From NCBI GenBank assembly GCA_902776765.1, contig CACYRP010000003.1, forward strand, positions 153,996 through 217,995: a DNA stretch of 64,000 nt. Direction: 5' to 3'. Made by a program: the position numbers and the translations under genes. The DNA comes from Fibrobacter succinogenes (GTDB taxonomy: Bacteria > Fibrobacterota > Fibrobacteria > Fibrobacterales > Fibrobacteraceae). Position 1 is the first letter of the stretch. Each line of letters starts with the position of its first letter. This document shows, in pieces, positions 1 through 8,239 of this stretch. The notes below the pieces were generated by a model. The model was not told the origin of the DNA, did not search any database, and saw only the letters and a list, made by a program, of their open reading frames with translations.

Positions 1-348
1 ATTGTGTATAAATTTAAAGATGCGGTACGGATTATTCGTGCGCCGGTCTTGGCAAGCCTTTTTGCCGCGTCAGTCTTTGGTTATGCCGGAATTGAATTCA
101 ATTTCTTTGCGATTGTCGGTGTGATTCTTACGCTTGGAATTGGTATCGATTATGCCTTGTTCTTTAAGGAAGGCGGCCGCCAAAACTTGACAACGACACT
201 TGCGATTATGCTTTCGGCAATGACAACTATTATTTCTTTTGGTAGCCTTGCTTGCAGCGCCTTTGTGCCTATCCATACGTTTGGCCTTGCCGTTCTGCTT
301 GGCATTTCCTGCTGTTTTCTTATTTCTCCATTTAGCGCAAAACGTTAA
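1..348 (+). CDS. MMPL/RND-type exporter, C-terminal end (5' partial)
   Basis: The reading frame is open at the left edge and ends with TAA at 346-348, so only the last ~115 residues are present. They form hydrophobic helices, including a GVILTLGIGIDYALFF segment with an Asp inside the membrane, as in the last helical bundle of MMPL/RND lipid exporters. It lies 21 bases before a ketosynthase gene in a KS-DH-KR-KS set. In aryl-polyene pigment clusters an exporter of this type (ApeM) sits just before the same set, so it probably moves the polyene lipid towards the outer membrane. The family call is good; the substrate is inferred from context. Confidence 0.7.
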   Translation: MVYKFKDAVRIIRAPVLASLFAASVFGYAGIEFNFFAIVGVILTLGIGIDYALFFKEGGRQNLTTTLAIMLSAMTTIISFGSLACSAFVPIHTFGLAVLLGISCCFLISPFSAKR

Positions 349-369
349 TATTCTAAATTGTTTTCGCCT

Positions 370-1671
370 ATGGAAGTCGTAACAAATAAAATGGCTGGAG
401 ACGTTAGCCGTCCAAGACCCGTTTATATCAATGATTTGGGCCTTTATTGCATTTTAGGTGGCGATAAAGTTCAAGTTTTTGATGCACTCAAGAATGGTAA
501 ACGTGGGACTTTTACCACGTACGATGTGGCTGGCGTTCAGCGCCCTGCAGCAACGATTGACCCTGCGATGCTTGCTCCTGTCCCTGAAAAAAAGTTTGAT
601 AACCGTGTGAACCGCTTGTCGCAAGCGGCTTTGGTTGGGCTTGAAAAGACCATTCAAAAAGCGGTTGAAAAGTACGGTGCCAACCGTGTTGGAGTTTTTA
701 TCGGTTCCTGCGATAACGGTTCCGAAGCGTCGATGGCGGCGCTCAAGTGCTTTAAAGAAACAGGTGCATTCCCGGATGGCTACGTTCTCGATTACCAGCG
801 TGCTGATTTCCCGGCCCAGTTTATTGCTGAACGTTTTGGAATCACGGGAATGCTTTCGGTGCATTCTACAGCGTGTGCGTCTAGCGCGAGCGCTTTTGTT
901 TCGGCGCGCAATAACCTTTACGCGGGCAATTGCGATGTGGCGATTGTGGGCGGTGTGGATATTGCATCGCTTTCGGTGATTCTAGGGTTTGCTTCGCTTG
1001 AGGCCATGAGTGATAAACCAACAAATCCTTTTAGCGCAAACCGCTCGGGCCTTACGCTTGGCGATGCTGCTGTGTACTTTGTGGTGACCCGTGAGCCTGA
1101 TGCTGATCTTTGTGCAGTTGATTGTAAAAATCTCAAAGTGATTGGTTTTGGTGAAAGCGCCGATGCAGACCATATTACGGCTCCGCGTGCTGATGGGGAA
1201 GGCGCTTATCAGGCGATGAAGGCGGCGCTTGAAGATGCTGGCCTTAATGCAACTCAAATTGGCTATGTGAATTTGCATGGAACGGGTACGGAATTGAATG
1301 ACGCCATGGAAAGCCGCGCCATTCACCGAATTTTTGCAGACGATATTGGCGCTGCAAACGCTGACGTTCCGGTTAGCTCCACAAAAGCACTTACAGGGCA
1401 TACGCTTGGTGCCGCAGGATCGTTGGAACTCGCATTCTGTTGCCTTACACTCCAGAGTGGTCGCGAATCCGGTGTTAACGAAAACTGTAGCTGTAAAAAA
1501 GATTTCATCCTCCCGGCGCATCTTTTTGATGGTGTTGTTGATCCGAATCTCCCGTTATTACATTTAGTAAAAGTGGGCGAGACTGCGCAAAATCTCAAAT
1601 ATTGCATGAGTAATTCGTTTGCATTTGGCGGCTGCAACGTGTCCTTGATTGTAGAAAATGGTAGTGTATGA
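370..1671 (+). CDS. beta-ketoacyl-ACP synthase (aryl-polyene ApeO-like)
   Basis: This is a thiolase-fold condensing enzyme that should extend an acyl/polyene chain on acyl carrier protein by decarboxylative Claisen condensation. The catalytic triad is visible: Cys169 in STACASSA, His303 in LHGTGTE and His344 in TGHTLGAAGS. At ~433 residues the length fits FabF-type enzymes. The start is uncertain: ATG 370 is used, TTG 358 and ATG 391 are possible, and none has a clear Shine-Dalgarno. The stop overlaps the next start as ATGA, so translation is probably coupled. The order KS-DH-KR-KS matches apeO-P-Q-R. The enzyme family is sure; the pathway is inferred from gene order. Confidence 0.88.
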   Translation: MEVVTNKMAGDVSRPRPVYINDLGLYCILGGDKVQVFDALKNGKRGTFTTYDVAGVQRPAATIDPAMLAPVPEKKFDNRVNRLSQAALVGLEKTIQKAVEKYGANRVGVFIGSCDNGSEASMAALKCFKETGAFPDGYVLDYQRADFPAQFIAERFGITGMLSVHSTACASSASAFVSARNNLYAGNCDVAIVGGVDIASLSVILGFASLEAMSDKPTNPFSANRSGLTLGDAAVYFVVTREPDADLCAVDCKNLKVIGFGESADADHITAPRADGEGAYQAMKAALEDAGLNATQIGYVNLHGTGTELNDAMESRAIHRIFADDIGAANADVPVSSTKALTGHTLGAAGSLELAFCCLTLQSGRESGVNENCSCKKDFILPAHLFDGVVDPNLPLLHLVKVGETAQNLKYCMSNSFAFGGCNVSLIVENGSV

Positions 1672-2132
1672 TAGATGTTTTTGATACAAAAGAATCGGTA
1701 AGCGAACTTGTTCCTCACAAGGGCAAAATGCTTTTGCTCGACCGTGTTCGCGATTACGACTTGAAAGAAAATTCCATCACGACCGAAGTTGACATTTCTC
1801 GCGATAACATGTTTTACGAAGAAGAACTTGGCGGCGTTCCTGTTTGGGTTGCTTTCGAATACATGGCGCAAAGCGTTTCTGCATTGTCGGGACTCCAAGG
1901 GCGCACAAAAGGCGAAAAACCGAAGGTCGGTTTTATCATGAGCGTGAGCGGTTTTAATGCCGATGTTCCTGTTTTTAAACTTGGTGAAACCGTAGTTGTC
2001 AACGTGCTTGAAAAAACTCGTAACGATAACGCGGTTACTTTTGAAGGTTCTGCAACGGTCAACGGCACGCTTGCTGTAACCGCAAAACTCAATACTGTTG
2101 AAGTCGATGATTCTAAAAATTCTTTGAATTGA
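1668..2132 (+). CDS. 3-hydroxyacyl-ACP dehydratase, hotdog fold (ApeP-like)
   Basis: A 154-residue single hotdog-fold protein. The N-terminal VPHKGKMLLLDRV motif (His17) matches the catalytic His region of FabA/FabZ-type dehydratases, although the family-typical Pro-Phe is replaced by Gly-Lys-Met. It should remove water from 3-hydroxyacyl-ACP to give the conjugated double bonds of a polyene. Start ATG overlaps the preceding KS stop by four bases, and the reductase gene begins 15 bases downstream. Its place between KS and KR genes supports the ApeP role. Substrate chain type is inferred. Confidence 0.8.
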   Translation: MIDVFDTKESVSELVPHKGKMLLLDRVRDYDLKENSITTEVDISRDNMFYEEELGGVPVWVAFEYMAQSVSALSGLQGRTKGEKPKVGFIMSVSGFNADVPVFKLGETVVVNVLEKTRNDNAVTFEGSATVNGTLAVTAKLNTVEVDDSKNSLN

Positions 2133-2147
2133 TTTTTGAGGTATGGA

Positions 2148-2876
2148 ATGGAAAATGAAAAATCTGTTTTGATTACGGGCGCTAGTGGCGGTATCGGGCT
2201 TGCCATTGCCGAGGCTGTAGCAAAAGAAGGCTACACTGTGGTGGCTCACTATAATAGGAACTCCGCTCCGATTGATGCTCTTGCTGAACGGATTCGCGCC
2301 AATGGCGGAAAAATTCGCTCGTTGCAGTTTGATATTTGCGACCGGGAACAGTGCCGTGAAGTCCTCGAAAAGGATATCGCCGAGAATGGCGTGTATTACG
2401 GTGTCGTCACGAATGCGGGCGTTTGCGCGGACTCCGTGTTCCCTGCGATGACGGATGAATATTGGGACAAAGTTCTAAATACAAATTTGAACGGTTTTTA
2501 TAACGTCGTCCATCCGATTGTCATGCCCATGTGTCGCAAACGTAAAGGCCGTATCATTACGATTTCTTCTGTTTCTGGTGTAATCGGCAACCGTGGGCAG
2601 GTCAACTATAGTGCCTCCAAGGCGGGGCTCATAGGCGCTACAAAAGCGCTTGCTACGGAATTGGCGAGTCGCAACATCACCGTGAATAGTGTCGCTCCAG
2701 GCGTTATTGAAACCGAAATGATTAAAGACGCCCCGCTTGACATGATTCTCCCGACTATCCCAATGAAACGTGTTGGCAAACCTGAAGAAGTTGCCGCGAC
2801 GGTTGTATTCTTGCTTTCTGAAGGTGCTGCCTACATTACGCGTCAGGTCATCTCGGTCAATGGGGGCTTGGCGTGA
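2148..2876 (+). CDS. 3-oxoacyl-ACP reductase, SDR family (ApeQ/FabG-like)
   Basis: A 242-residue classical short-chain dehydrogenase that should reduce 3-oxoacyl-ACP with NADPH. The nucleotide-binding TGASGGIG motif is at the N-terminus, NAG in the middle, and the catalytic YSASK gives Tyr154 and Lys158, preceded by the ISSVSG serine. ATG 2148 is chosen because GAGG stands six bases upstream; an in-frame TTG at 2136 lacks this. The TGA stop overlaps the GTG start of the next ketosynthase. It is the third gene of the KS-DH-KR-KS run. Confidence 0.87.
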   Translation: MENEKSVLITGASGGIGLAIAEAVAKEGYTVVAHYNRNSAPIDALAERIRANGGKIRSLQFDICDREQCREVLEKDIAENGVYYGVVTNAGVCADSVFPAMTDEYWDKVLNTNLNGFYNVVHPIVMPMCRKRKGRIITISSVSGVIGNRGQVNYSASKAGLIGATKALATELASRNITVNSVAPGVIETEMIKDAPLDMILPTIPMKRVGKPEEVAATVVFLLSEGAAYITRQVISVNGGLA

Positions 2877-4102
2877 GTCGTCGCGTTGTTGTCACTGGAG
2901 GCAGTTGCATTACATCCATGGGGATGGAACTGGATGAAATTTTTTCGCAACTCAAGACGTTCAAGAATCATATCGTTCGCATGGAAGATTGGGACAAGTA
3001 TGCGCAAATGAATACACGCTTAGCAGGCCCGATTCTTTACGATTTGCCGGAATACCCGCGTAAAAAGGTTCGCGGCGCCGGCCGTGTGGGTGTGCTTGCA
3101 ATTTCTTCTGCGGATAAGGCGATGCAAATGGCTGGCCTTGCGGGTGAAAAGGAACTTTTCAAGTCTGGCCGTGTTGGCGTGGCGTTCGGTTCGTCTATGG
3201 GTAGCGTGCGTCCGCTTTTGGATTTTGTCTCCATGCAGAATCCGCCCTATGATTGCTCAAAAGTTTCGGCGACAACGTATATCCAGTCGATGCCGCAAAC
3301 GACGGCGGTCAATGTAAGCTTGTTCTTTGGCTTGACCGGGCGACTCATTACCACGAATACGGCATGCACGAGCGGAAGCCTTTCGATTGGTTTTGCTTAT
3401 GAAACGATTAAATACGGCATGCAGGATGTAATGATTGCAGGCGGTGCCGAAGAGTTGGCTGCAACAGAAACGGCAGTATTTGACTCGCTTTTTGCAACGA
3501 GCGTCAAGAACGATTCTCCAGAAATTACGCCTGCTCCGTACGATCGCGACAGAGACGGCCTTGTTATCGGCGAGGGCGCGGGCACGCTTGTGCTCGAAGA
3601 ATACGAGCATGCCAAGGCTCGTGGTGCGCATATTTATGCGGAACTCGTCGGTTTTGGGCACAACACCGATGGTGAACATATCACGCAGCCCAAGAAAGAG
3701 ACCATGCAAAAATCTCTTGAAATTGCTCTTGATGATGCGCAAATTTCACCGAATGCCATTGGCTATGTGAATGCTCATGGAACGGCAACGCATTATGGCG
3801 ATATCGCCGAAAGCTGGGCTACGTTCAATGCGTTCAAGCAACGCCCGGTTGCTATATCTAGCCTTAAGAGCTATATCGGACATACGCTTGGTGCGTGTGG
3901 CGGAATTGAAGCATGGCTCGGCATTAACATGATGAATCGCGGTTGGTTCAGCCCCAACTTGAACTTGAAAAATATCGATCCGGAATGTGCACCGCTTGAT
4001 TACATCACCGGTGACGGGCGTGAAATTGACACGGAATATGTAATGTCAAACAATTTTGCTTTCGGCGGCATCAATACTTCGCTCATTTTCAAGCGAATTT
4101 AG
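2873..4102 (+). CDS. beta-ketoacyl-ACP synthase (aryl-polyene ApeR-like)
   Basis: A second FabF-type condensing enzyme of 409 residues with the triad Cys165 (NTACTSGS), His302 (NAHGTATHYGD) and His337 (IGHTLGACGG). GTG start overlaps the upstream TGA (GTGA). As the last gene of the cluster it corresponds in position to ApeR. Unlike some pigment clusters, both ketosynthases here keep the active-site Cys, so neither is a chain-length factor. A terminator-like palindrome follows directly at 4115. Confidence 0.88.
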   Translation: MSRRVVVTGGSCITSMGMELDEIFSQLKTFKNHIVRMEDWDKYAQMNTRLAGPILYDLPEYPRKKVRGAGRVGVLAISSADKAMQMAGLAGEKELFKSGRVGVAFGSSMGSVRPLLDFVSMQNPPYDCSKVSATTYIQSMPQTTAVNVSLFFGLTGRLITTNTACTSGSLSIGFAYETIKYGMQDVMIAGGAEELAATETAVFDSLFATSVKNDSPEITPAPYDRDRDGLVIGEGAGTLVLEEYEHAKARGAHIYAELVGFGHNTDGEHITQPKKETMQKSLEIALDDAQISPNAIGYVNAHGTATHYGDIAESWATFNAFKQRPVAISSLKSYIGHTLGACGGIEAWLGINMMNRGWFSPNLNLKNIDPECAPLDYITGDGREIDTEYVMSNNFAFGGINTSLIFKRI

Positions 4103-4114
4103 TGCTACAACGTC

Positions 4115-4145
4115 ATCCCGGCCTTGTGCCGGGATCGGCTTTTTT
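4115..4145 (+). terminator. CCCGGC-family palindrome, probable terminator
   Basis: ATCCCGGC at 4115-4122 and GCCGGGAT at 4128-4135 form a perfect 8-bp stem with loop CTTGT. A T-run follows at 4140-4145. It closes the pigment cluster and faces the convergent radical SAM gene. The same palindrome type recurs at 13774, 19998, 20041 and 48881. Confidence 0.7.
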
Positions 4146-5028
4146 ATTCACTGCCCAGCAATTTCTCGACGGTTGCGATAATCTTGTCGCGTTCGCCGCA
4201 CCAATTCGGAGCAATCAAAAGTTCACTCGGGCTTTCACCGCTGAATCGTTCAATGGCAATATCCTTGCCGATAATCTTAATCATCTCGGCAACCGCTTCG
4301 CAGTATTCTTGGAACGTTAAAAGCTTGATTTCGCCGTTGGCAAAATCTTGCGCCATCACCGTACCCACAACAATATGGAGCGGGTGGATTTTCACCGCAG
4401 CAAGATTCAAGTCGTGAACGACTTGTGCGGTGTGCTTAAAGTCTTCCATCTTTTCGCCGGGGAGTCCGACAATCACATGCGTCGTGACTGTGAGACCTGC
4501 CGCTTGGCAACGCTTCACGGCGTCTTCAAATTCCGCAAGCGTATGGCGGCGATTAATGCCGGCAAGTGTTAAATCATTTGCTGTTTGCAAACCAATTTCA
4601 ACGATAATCGGCTTTTTACGATTGAGTTCGGCGAGATATTCAATCTTATCGTCTTCAAGGCAATCCGGGCGCGTTCCAATCGCGAGGCCAGCAATTTCCT
4701 TATGCTTGATAATTGGATTGATGATTTCGCGCAAGTGCTCCAGCGGCGCATGCGTATTTGTGTACGGTTGCAAGTAGGCGAGGATGCCAGCATTTGGGTA
4801 CTTGTCGCGAAGCTTCGGAACGAATTTTTCGAGCTGCTCCTGAATAGAAACTTTTGCCTCGTCAAAAACCGGGCTAAAACTGCGGTTGTTGCAGTAACTG
4901 CATCCCGAAAATCCCTTAGTTCCATCGAGGTTCGGGCAACTCATGCCGCCGTTAAGCGGGAGCTTGCGCACCTTGAGGTAGTTGGGGAAAAGTTCCAAAA
5001 GTAAATCGCGATAAGGTTTGTAATGCAT
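4144..5028 (-). CDS. radical SAM protein, TIGR01212/YhcC-like
   Basis: A 294-residue radical S-adenosylmethionine protein. The [4Fe-4S] cysteines are Cys31, Cys43 and Cys46 in the segment CPNLDGTKG...GCSYC, which is the spaced variant typical of the TIGR01212 (E. coli YhcC) family rather than plain CxxxCxxC. NGGMSCPN before it and the HVIVGLPGE segment in the middle also fit. The reaction of this family is not established. It stands alone, convergent with the pigment cluster, and 17 bases beyond the end of the lipoprotein operon. Confidence 0.8.
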   Translation of the reverse strand: MHYKPYRDLLLELFPNYLKVRKLPLNGGMSCPNLDGTKGFSGCSYCNNRSFSPVFDEAKVSIQEQLEKFVPKLRDKYPNAGILAYLQPYTNTHAPLEHLREIINPIIKHKEIAGLAIGTRPDCLEDDKIEYLAELNRKKPIIVEIGLQTANDLTLAGINRRHTLAEFEDAVKRCQAAGLTVTTHVIVGLPGEKMEDFKHTAQVVHDLNLAAVKIHPLHIVVGTVMAQDFANGEIKLLTFQEYCEAVAEMIKIIGKDIAIERFSGESPSELLIAPNWCGERDKIIATVEKLLGSE

Positions 5029-5045
5029 GTCTTTAATATAGTATT

Positions 5046-5660
5046 TTAAGGCTTGCCACCGTATATGATATAATCGCCATTGGCTTTGACAAACTTGATG
5101 TTGTAATTTTCGTGCTTAAATTTGTAAGTCGGTTTTTGGCTTAGGAATTTGCCTTTTTCGATCTTATAAAAGCAATTGTCAATTTTCACGTAATTTCCAA
5201 CGAATTTAGGCGATTTCTCAGAATTTTCTTTCGGGCAATTGTCAATTTCGAGCGTGTCTAAATTTTTCTTTTTGTTGTCTTGCAAAATAATTGCACATGT
5301 CGACGAATAATCCACAATCTTTTCGACAAGAACTCTGTATTGCTCAGTTGAATCTAACTCCGATAATATTGGACAGCCTTCGTGACATTCACTGATTTCG
5401 TATGAATTCATTTTTATGGCATAGTACTGTAGATCTGTTGTTTTGTGAAAATCATCATCCCAACCCATAATATGATGATCATGCGCTGTTCCCCATTGTT
5501 CAAAAGTCACCTTGACAATTGCTGTGGAATCGTTTTTTAGACCATAATAATTCCATACATGGGCTTCTTTTTCTATTTCATAATCTGTAGCGCATCCGCA
5601 CCAAAAAAGTACTGATAAAGCCATTAAATACAGGAAAGTATTTTTCAAATTCTTAATCAT
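5046..5660 (-). CDS. small surface lipoprotein, unknown function
   Basis: A 204-residue protein with a hydrophobic N-terminus ending in a WCGC lipobox-like site (Cys23), so probably a lipoprotein, although Trp at -3 is unusual. The mature part is polar with several Cys (GCPI, CAII, CPKE, CFYK) and no family I recognise. It starts 8 bases after the large modular lipoprotein gene and is the last gene of a four-gene leftward operon. Its role is unknown; co-expression with three modular lipoproteins suggests the same surface structure. Confidence 0.6.
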   Translation of the reverse strand: MIKNLKNTFLYLMALSVLFWCGCATDYEIEKEAHVWNYYGLKNDSTAIVKVTFEQWGTAHDHHIMGWDDDFHKTTDLQYYAIKMNSYEISECHEGCPILSELDSTEQYRVLVEKIVDYSSTCAIILQDNKKKNLDTLEIDNCPKENSEKSPKFVGNYVKIDNCFYKIEKGKFLSQKPTYKFKHENYNIKFVKANGDYIIYGGKP

Positions 5661-5668
5661 GGATTCCT

Positions 5669-8239
5669 CTAATCATTAATGCAGAAGGCTTGAACCATGG
5701 GATAGAGATCTTTAGGGCATTCGACAATACCGCTTGCAACGATGTTATTATCCCTTGTGTTTTTTACATATTCGAGGCAATATTGCGTATTATCATCTTT
5801 TTCGGTGCTCGTCCACACAAGCATATATCTCGCTGCGAATTTCCCGTTCGTTCCATTTTCAAATTTTTGTTGTACGATTGTTGAACGTTCGTGTGAAAAA
5901 ACATTCGGATAAATGCTGATGGATAATTCCTCGGCGCTTGGAAGCCGTGAACCATCAGGACAAAATGCTTTTGCCTGTTCTAAAGTCATGTATGATTTTT
6001 CATTGTAATAATCGAATTTTATTTCAATGTTAGATTCTTCCCAATTTGTGACACACTGAAATTCTGGCAGGGTAGGGTCCGGGCATTTTGTTGATTCCAT
6101 GATTTTATTTTTCCAATCAGCAAAGTATTTATCAAAAGAATCGCTCTTGTTTTTGATGCTGTCGAGCAGGATTGTGCTATCGCCAGGAACTTCTGCGGCG
6201 CGCAAAGACGTGCGTCCATTGCGTTCACGAACTTCGTATGGTTCGCCCTTTGGAGAAATCACTTTGATTAACTCCAAGTAATGAACACTTACACTACCAT
6301 TCATTCTTGAATTTTGTGAATCAAAATACAGTTTCCATCCATCAACTTCAACAACATAGAAGTTGTTTTCATGGGTACCACCAGTAATTTTTTCTGGATT
6401 ATCGATTTTTATAAAGAAATTGTTAATATCTTCCCATACAACTCGTCCCCATCCAAAATTTGCTGCAGTATATTCATCGACGCAACCAAAATATAGGGAT
6501 TCGACTTTATCCCAAAATAAAGAGGTGCCATTTATACCATTTTTGCAATAGTCTTTGGGATATTTATTGCGTTCTATCGCACGATGGGTTACGAGTTCAC
6601 AATCCTCAGCGTCTTTCCATAAGGGGTATATGCATCGATATCCAGTACTATCGATTTCAACGACTTCGCCATTATTTTCTTTTTCGCAAAAATGTCCATT
6701 TTTTACAGGAATAGGAATTTCTTTTTCTGCCGCAACATCCCAATAATAGCTAGAACCTTCGCGGCAGATATAATAAATATCGTCATATTTCTTAATGTAT
6801 TTTGTATATCCCTTAGTGCAAATATCGCCATTATACTGAGGAATCGGAATTTCAACCCATTTCTCATTGCATATGTAATATCCTAAAGAATCATGCATGG
6901 CTTTAACATCTTTTCTCGATCTGTCGCAATCCCCCAAGTAATACGTGAACTTGTCCACCTCTTTCCAAACGCTATCGCGGCACATGTAATATTTGTTGTT
7001 AAGGATAGCTGATTTTCCAAGGGTATTGTTATCATCGCATAAACCCACTTTGTTCTTAACATAAACATCAGTAGAATTACGCCATTTGTATTCTTCAGTT
7101 ACTTTATCAGACCATAAATACTTTCCTTTTTCGTAGATACAGGCGAAACTTGTGGTATCGTAATCAACAAAGAACCCTTCATATATTTTATTGCAAACAG
7201 CATCCATATAGGGGAGCGCTTCATTTCCCGGCATTACATTCCAAACTTTCTTTTCTGTATTACAAACGTAGACTACGTTATTGTGAACTACGGTATCTTT
7301 TCGATCTGCTGTACATACGCCATTGGTTACTTCAAAATCATCTTCTAGCCGCCATTTGTACTTTTTATTTTCATAGTCGCAAAAGAACGTTTTGTTATTG
7401 TATATGCTATTCTTGTTAGAAACTTTCGCAGTTTTCTTGTAATTGGCACTATCGCATTTTGATAAGCCAAAAGATTTTTCCCATAAATCAGAATAAAGTT
7501 CATTCATGTCTTTAGAGAATGTGACATCAGCAATTTCAGATTCCGAAAGTATGTCGCGCCATGTTTTTCCGTTGCCCACGGCTGCGTGTAATATGTTGTA
7601 ATTCCTGTAAAATGCGCTGTCGTTTAAATCAATAACAGTGAGTGCATTAAGGTGTCTATTCAAATCGGTAAGTGCTTGAGCGTTTTCGTTTTGCTCGAAG
7701 TCAATGTTTCGCTTAGGGGTGTAATCGAGTAGTTCAAAAATTTCACGGAGCGCTTTTTCTTTAGCGCGAACAAGATAGAATCCGTCTTTTTGAACGAGTT
7801 GCTTTACGCGTTCGCTCATTAATGCAATTGGCAAGTTGAGCACGGGTTTTGCGTTCTTGTCAATATCGACATATTCTACAAAATCGATTTTGAGTTTGCT
7901 GGCTGAATCATTGTAAGCGCAAGTGTACTTGATGCGGACAAAAGGCGAGGCATATTCCGAATAATCTGTTTCGAAAACGATGGCTCCGTTGCGTTCGCGC
8001 TCCAACTTGGCTTTAACAGTCGCTATAGAATCAAGATTCTCATTGACAACATCAATGTCTATATTGACGGGAACGATTTTTGAGCTTAAGCTAAAAGTTC
8101 CCTCGATAGCGAGCGTTCTGTTTTTAAGATTTTCGTTACCTTCGATGTAATGAACGGCAGAACTAGTCGACTTGTCATCACTACAAGACGTAAGGATAAT
8201 TCCTAAGCAAATTATCAAAATAAATCTAATCATTTTCAT
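5669..8239 (-). CDS. large modular lipoprotein with eight Cys-Trp modules and FISUMP-like C-terminus
   Basis: An 856-residue lipoprotein: signal peptide ends at ILTSC (Cys19). Residues ~20-260 form an N-terminal domain shared with the two genes upstream. The middle has eight repeats of the form Y/F-x-C-(3-11)-W, such as YYMCRDSVW and YYICNEKW, each preceded by another Cys. The last ~120 residues (QAKAFCPDGSRLPSAEEL, then VWTSTEKDDNTQYCLEY) resemble the Fibrobacter major paralogous domain. It overlaps the upstream gene by 14 bases. No enzyme motif is seen. It is probably anchored to the outer membrane; a binding role is only a guess. Confidence 0.7.
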   Translation of the reverse strand: MKMIRFILIICLGIILTSCSDDKSTSSAVHYIEGNENLKNRTLAIEGTFSLSSKIVPVNIDIDVVNENLDSIATVKAKLERERNGAIVFETDYSEYASPFVRIKYTCAYNDSASKLKIDFVEYVDIDKNAKPVLNLPIALMSERVKQLVQKDGFYLVRAKEKALREIFELLDYTPKRNIDFEQNENAQALTDLNRHLNALTVIDLNDSAFYRNYNILHAAVGNGKTWRDILSESEIADVTFSKDMNELYSDLWEKSFGLSKCDSANYKKTAKVSNKNSIYNNKTFFCDYENKKYKWRLEDDFEVTNGVCTADRKDTVVHNNVVYVCNTEKKVWNVMPGNEALPYMDAVCNKIYEGFFVDYDTTSFACIYEKGKYLWSDKVTEEYKWRNSTDVYVKNKVGLCDDNNTLGKSAILNNKYYMCRDSVWKEVDKFTYYLGDCDRSRKDVKAMHDSLGYYICNEKWVEIPIPQYNGDICTKGYTKYIKKYDDIYYICREGSSYYWDVAAEKEIPIPVKNGHFCEKENNGEVVEIDSTGYRCIYPLWKDAEDCELVTHRAIERNKYPKDYCKNGINGTSLFWDKVESLYFGCVDEYTAANFGWGRVVWEDINNFFIKIDNPEKITGGTHENNFYVVEVDGWKLYFDSQNSRMNGSVSVHYLELIKVISPKGEPYEVRERNGRTSLRAAEVPGDSTILLDSIKNKSDSFDKYFADWKNKIMESTKCPDPTLPEFQCVTNWEESNIEIKFDYYNEKSYMTLEQAKAFCPDGSRLPSAEELSISIYPNVFSHERSTIVQQKFENGTNGKFAARYMLVWTSTEKDDNTQYCLEYVKNTRDNNIVASGIVECPKDLYPMVQAFCIND

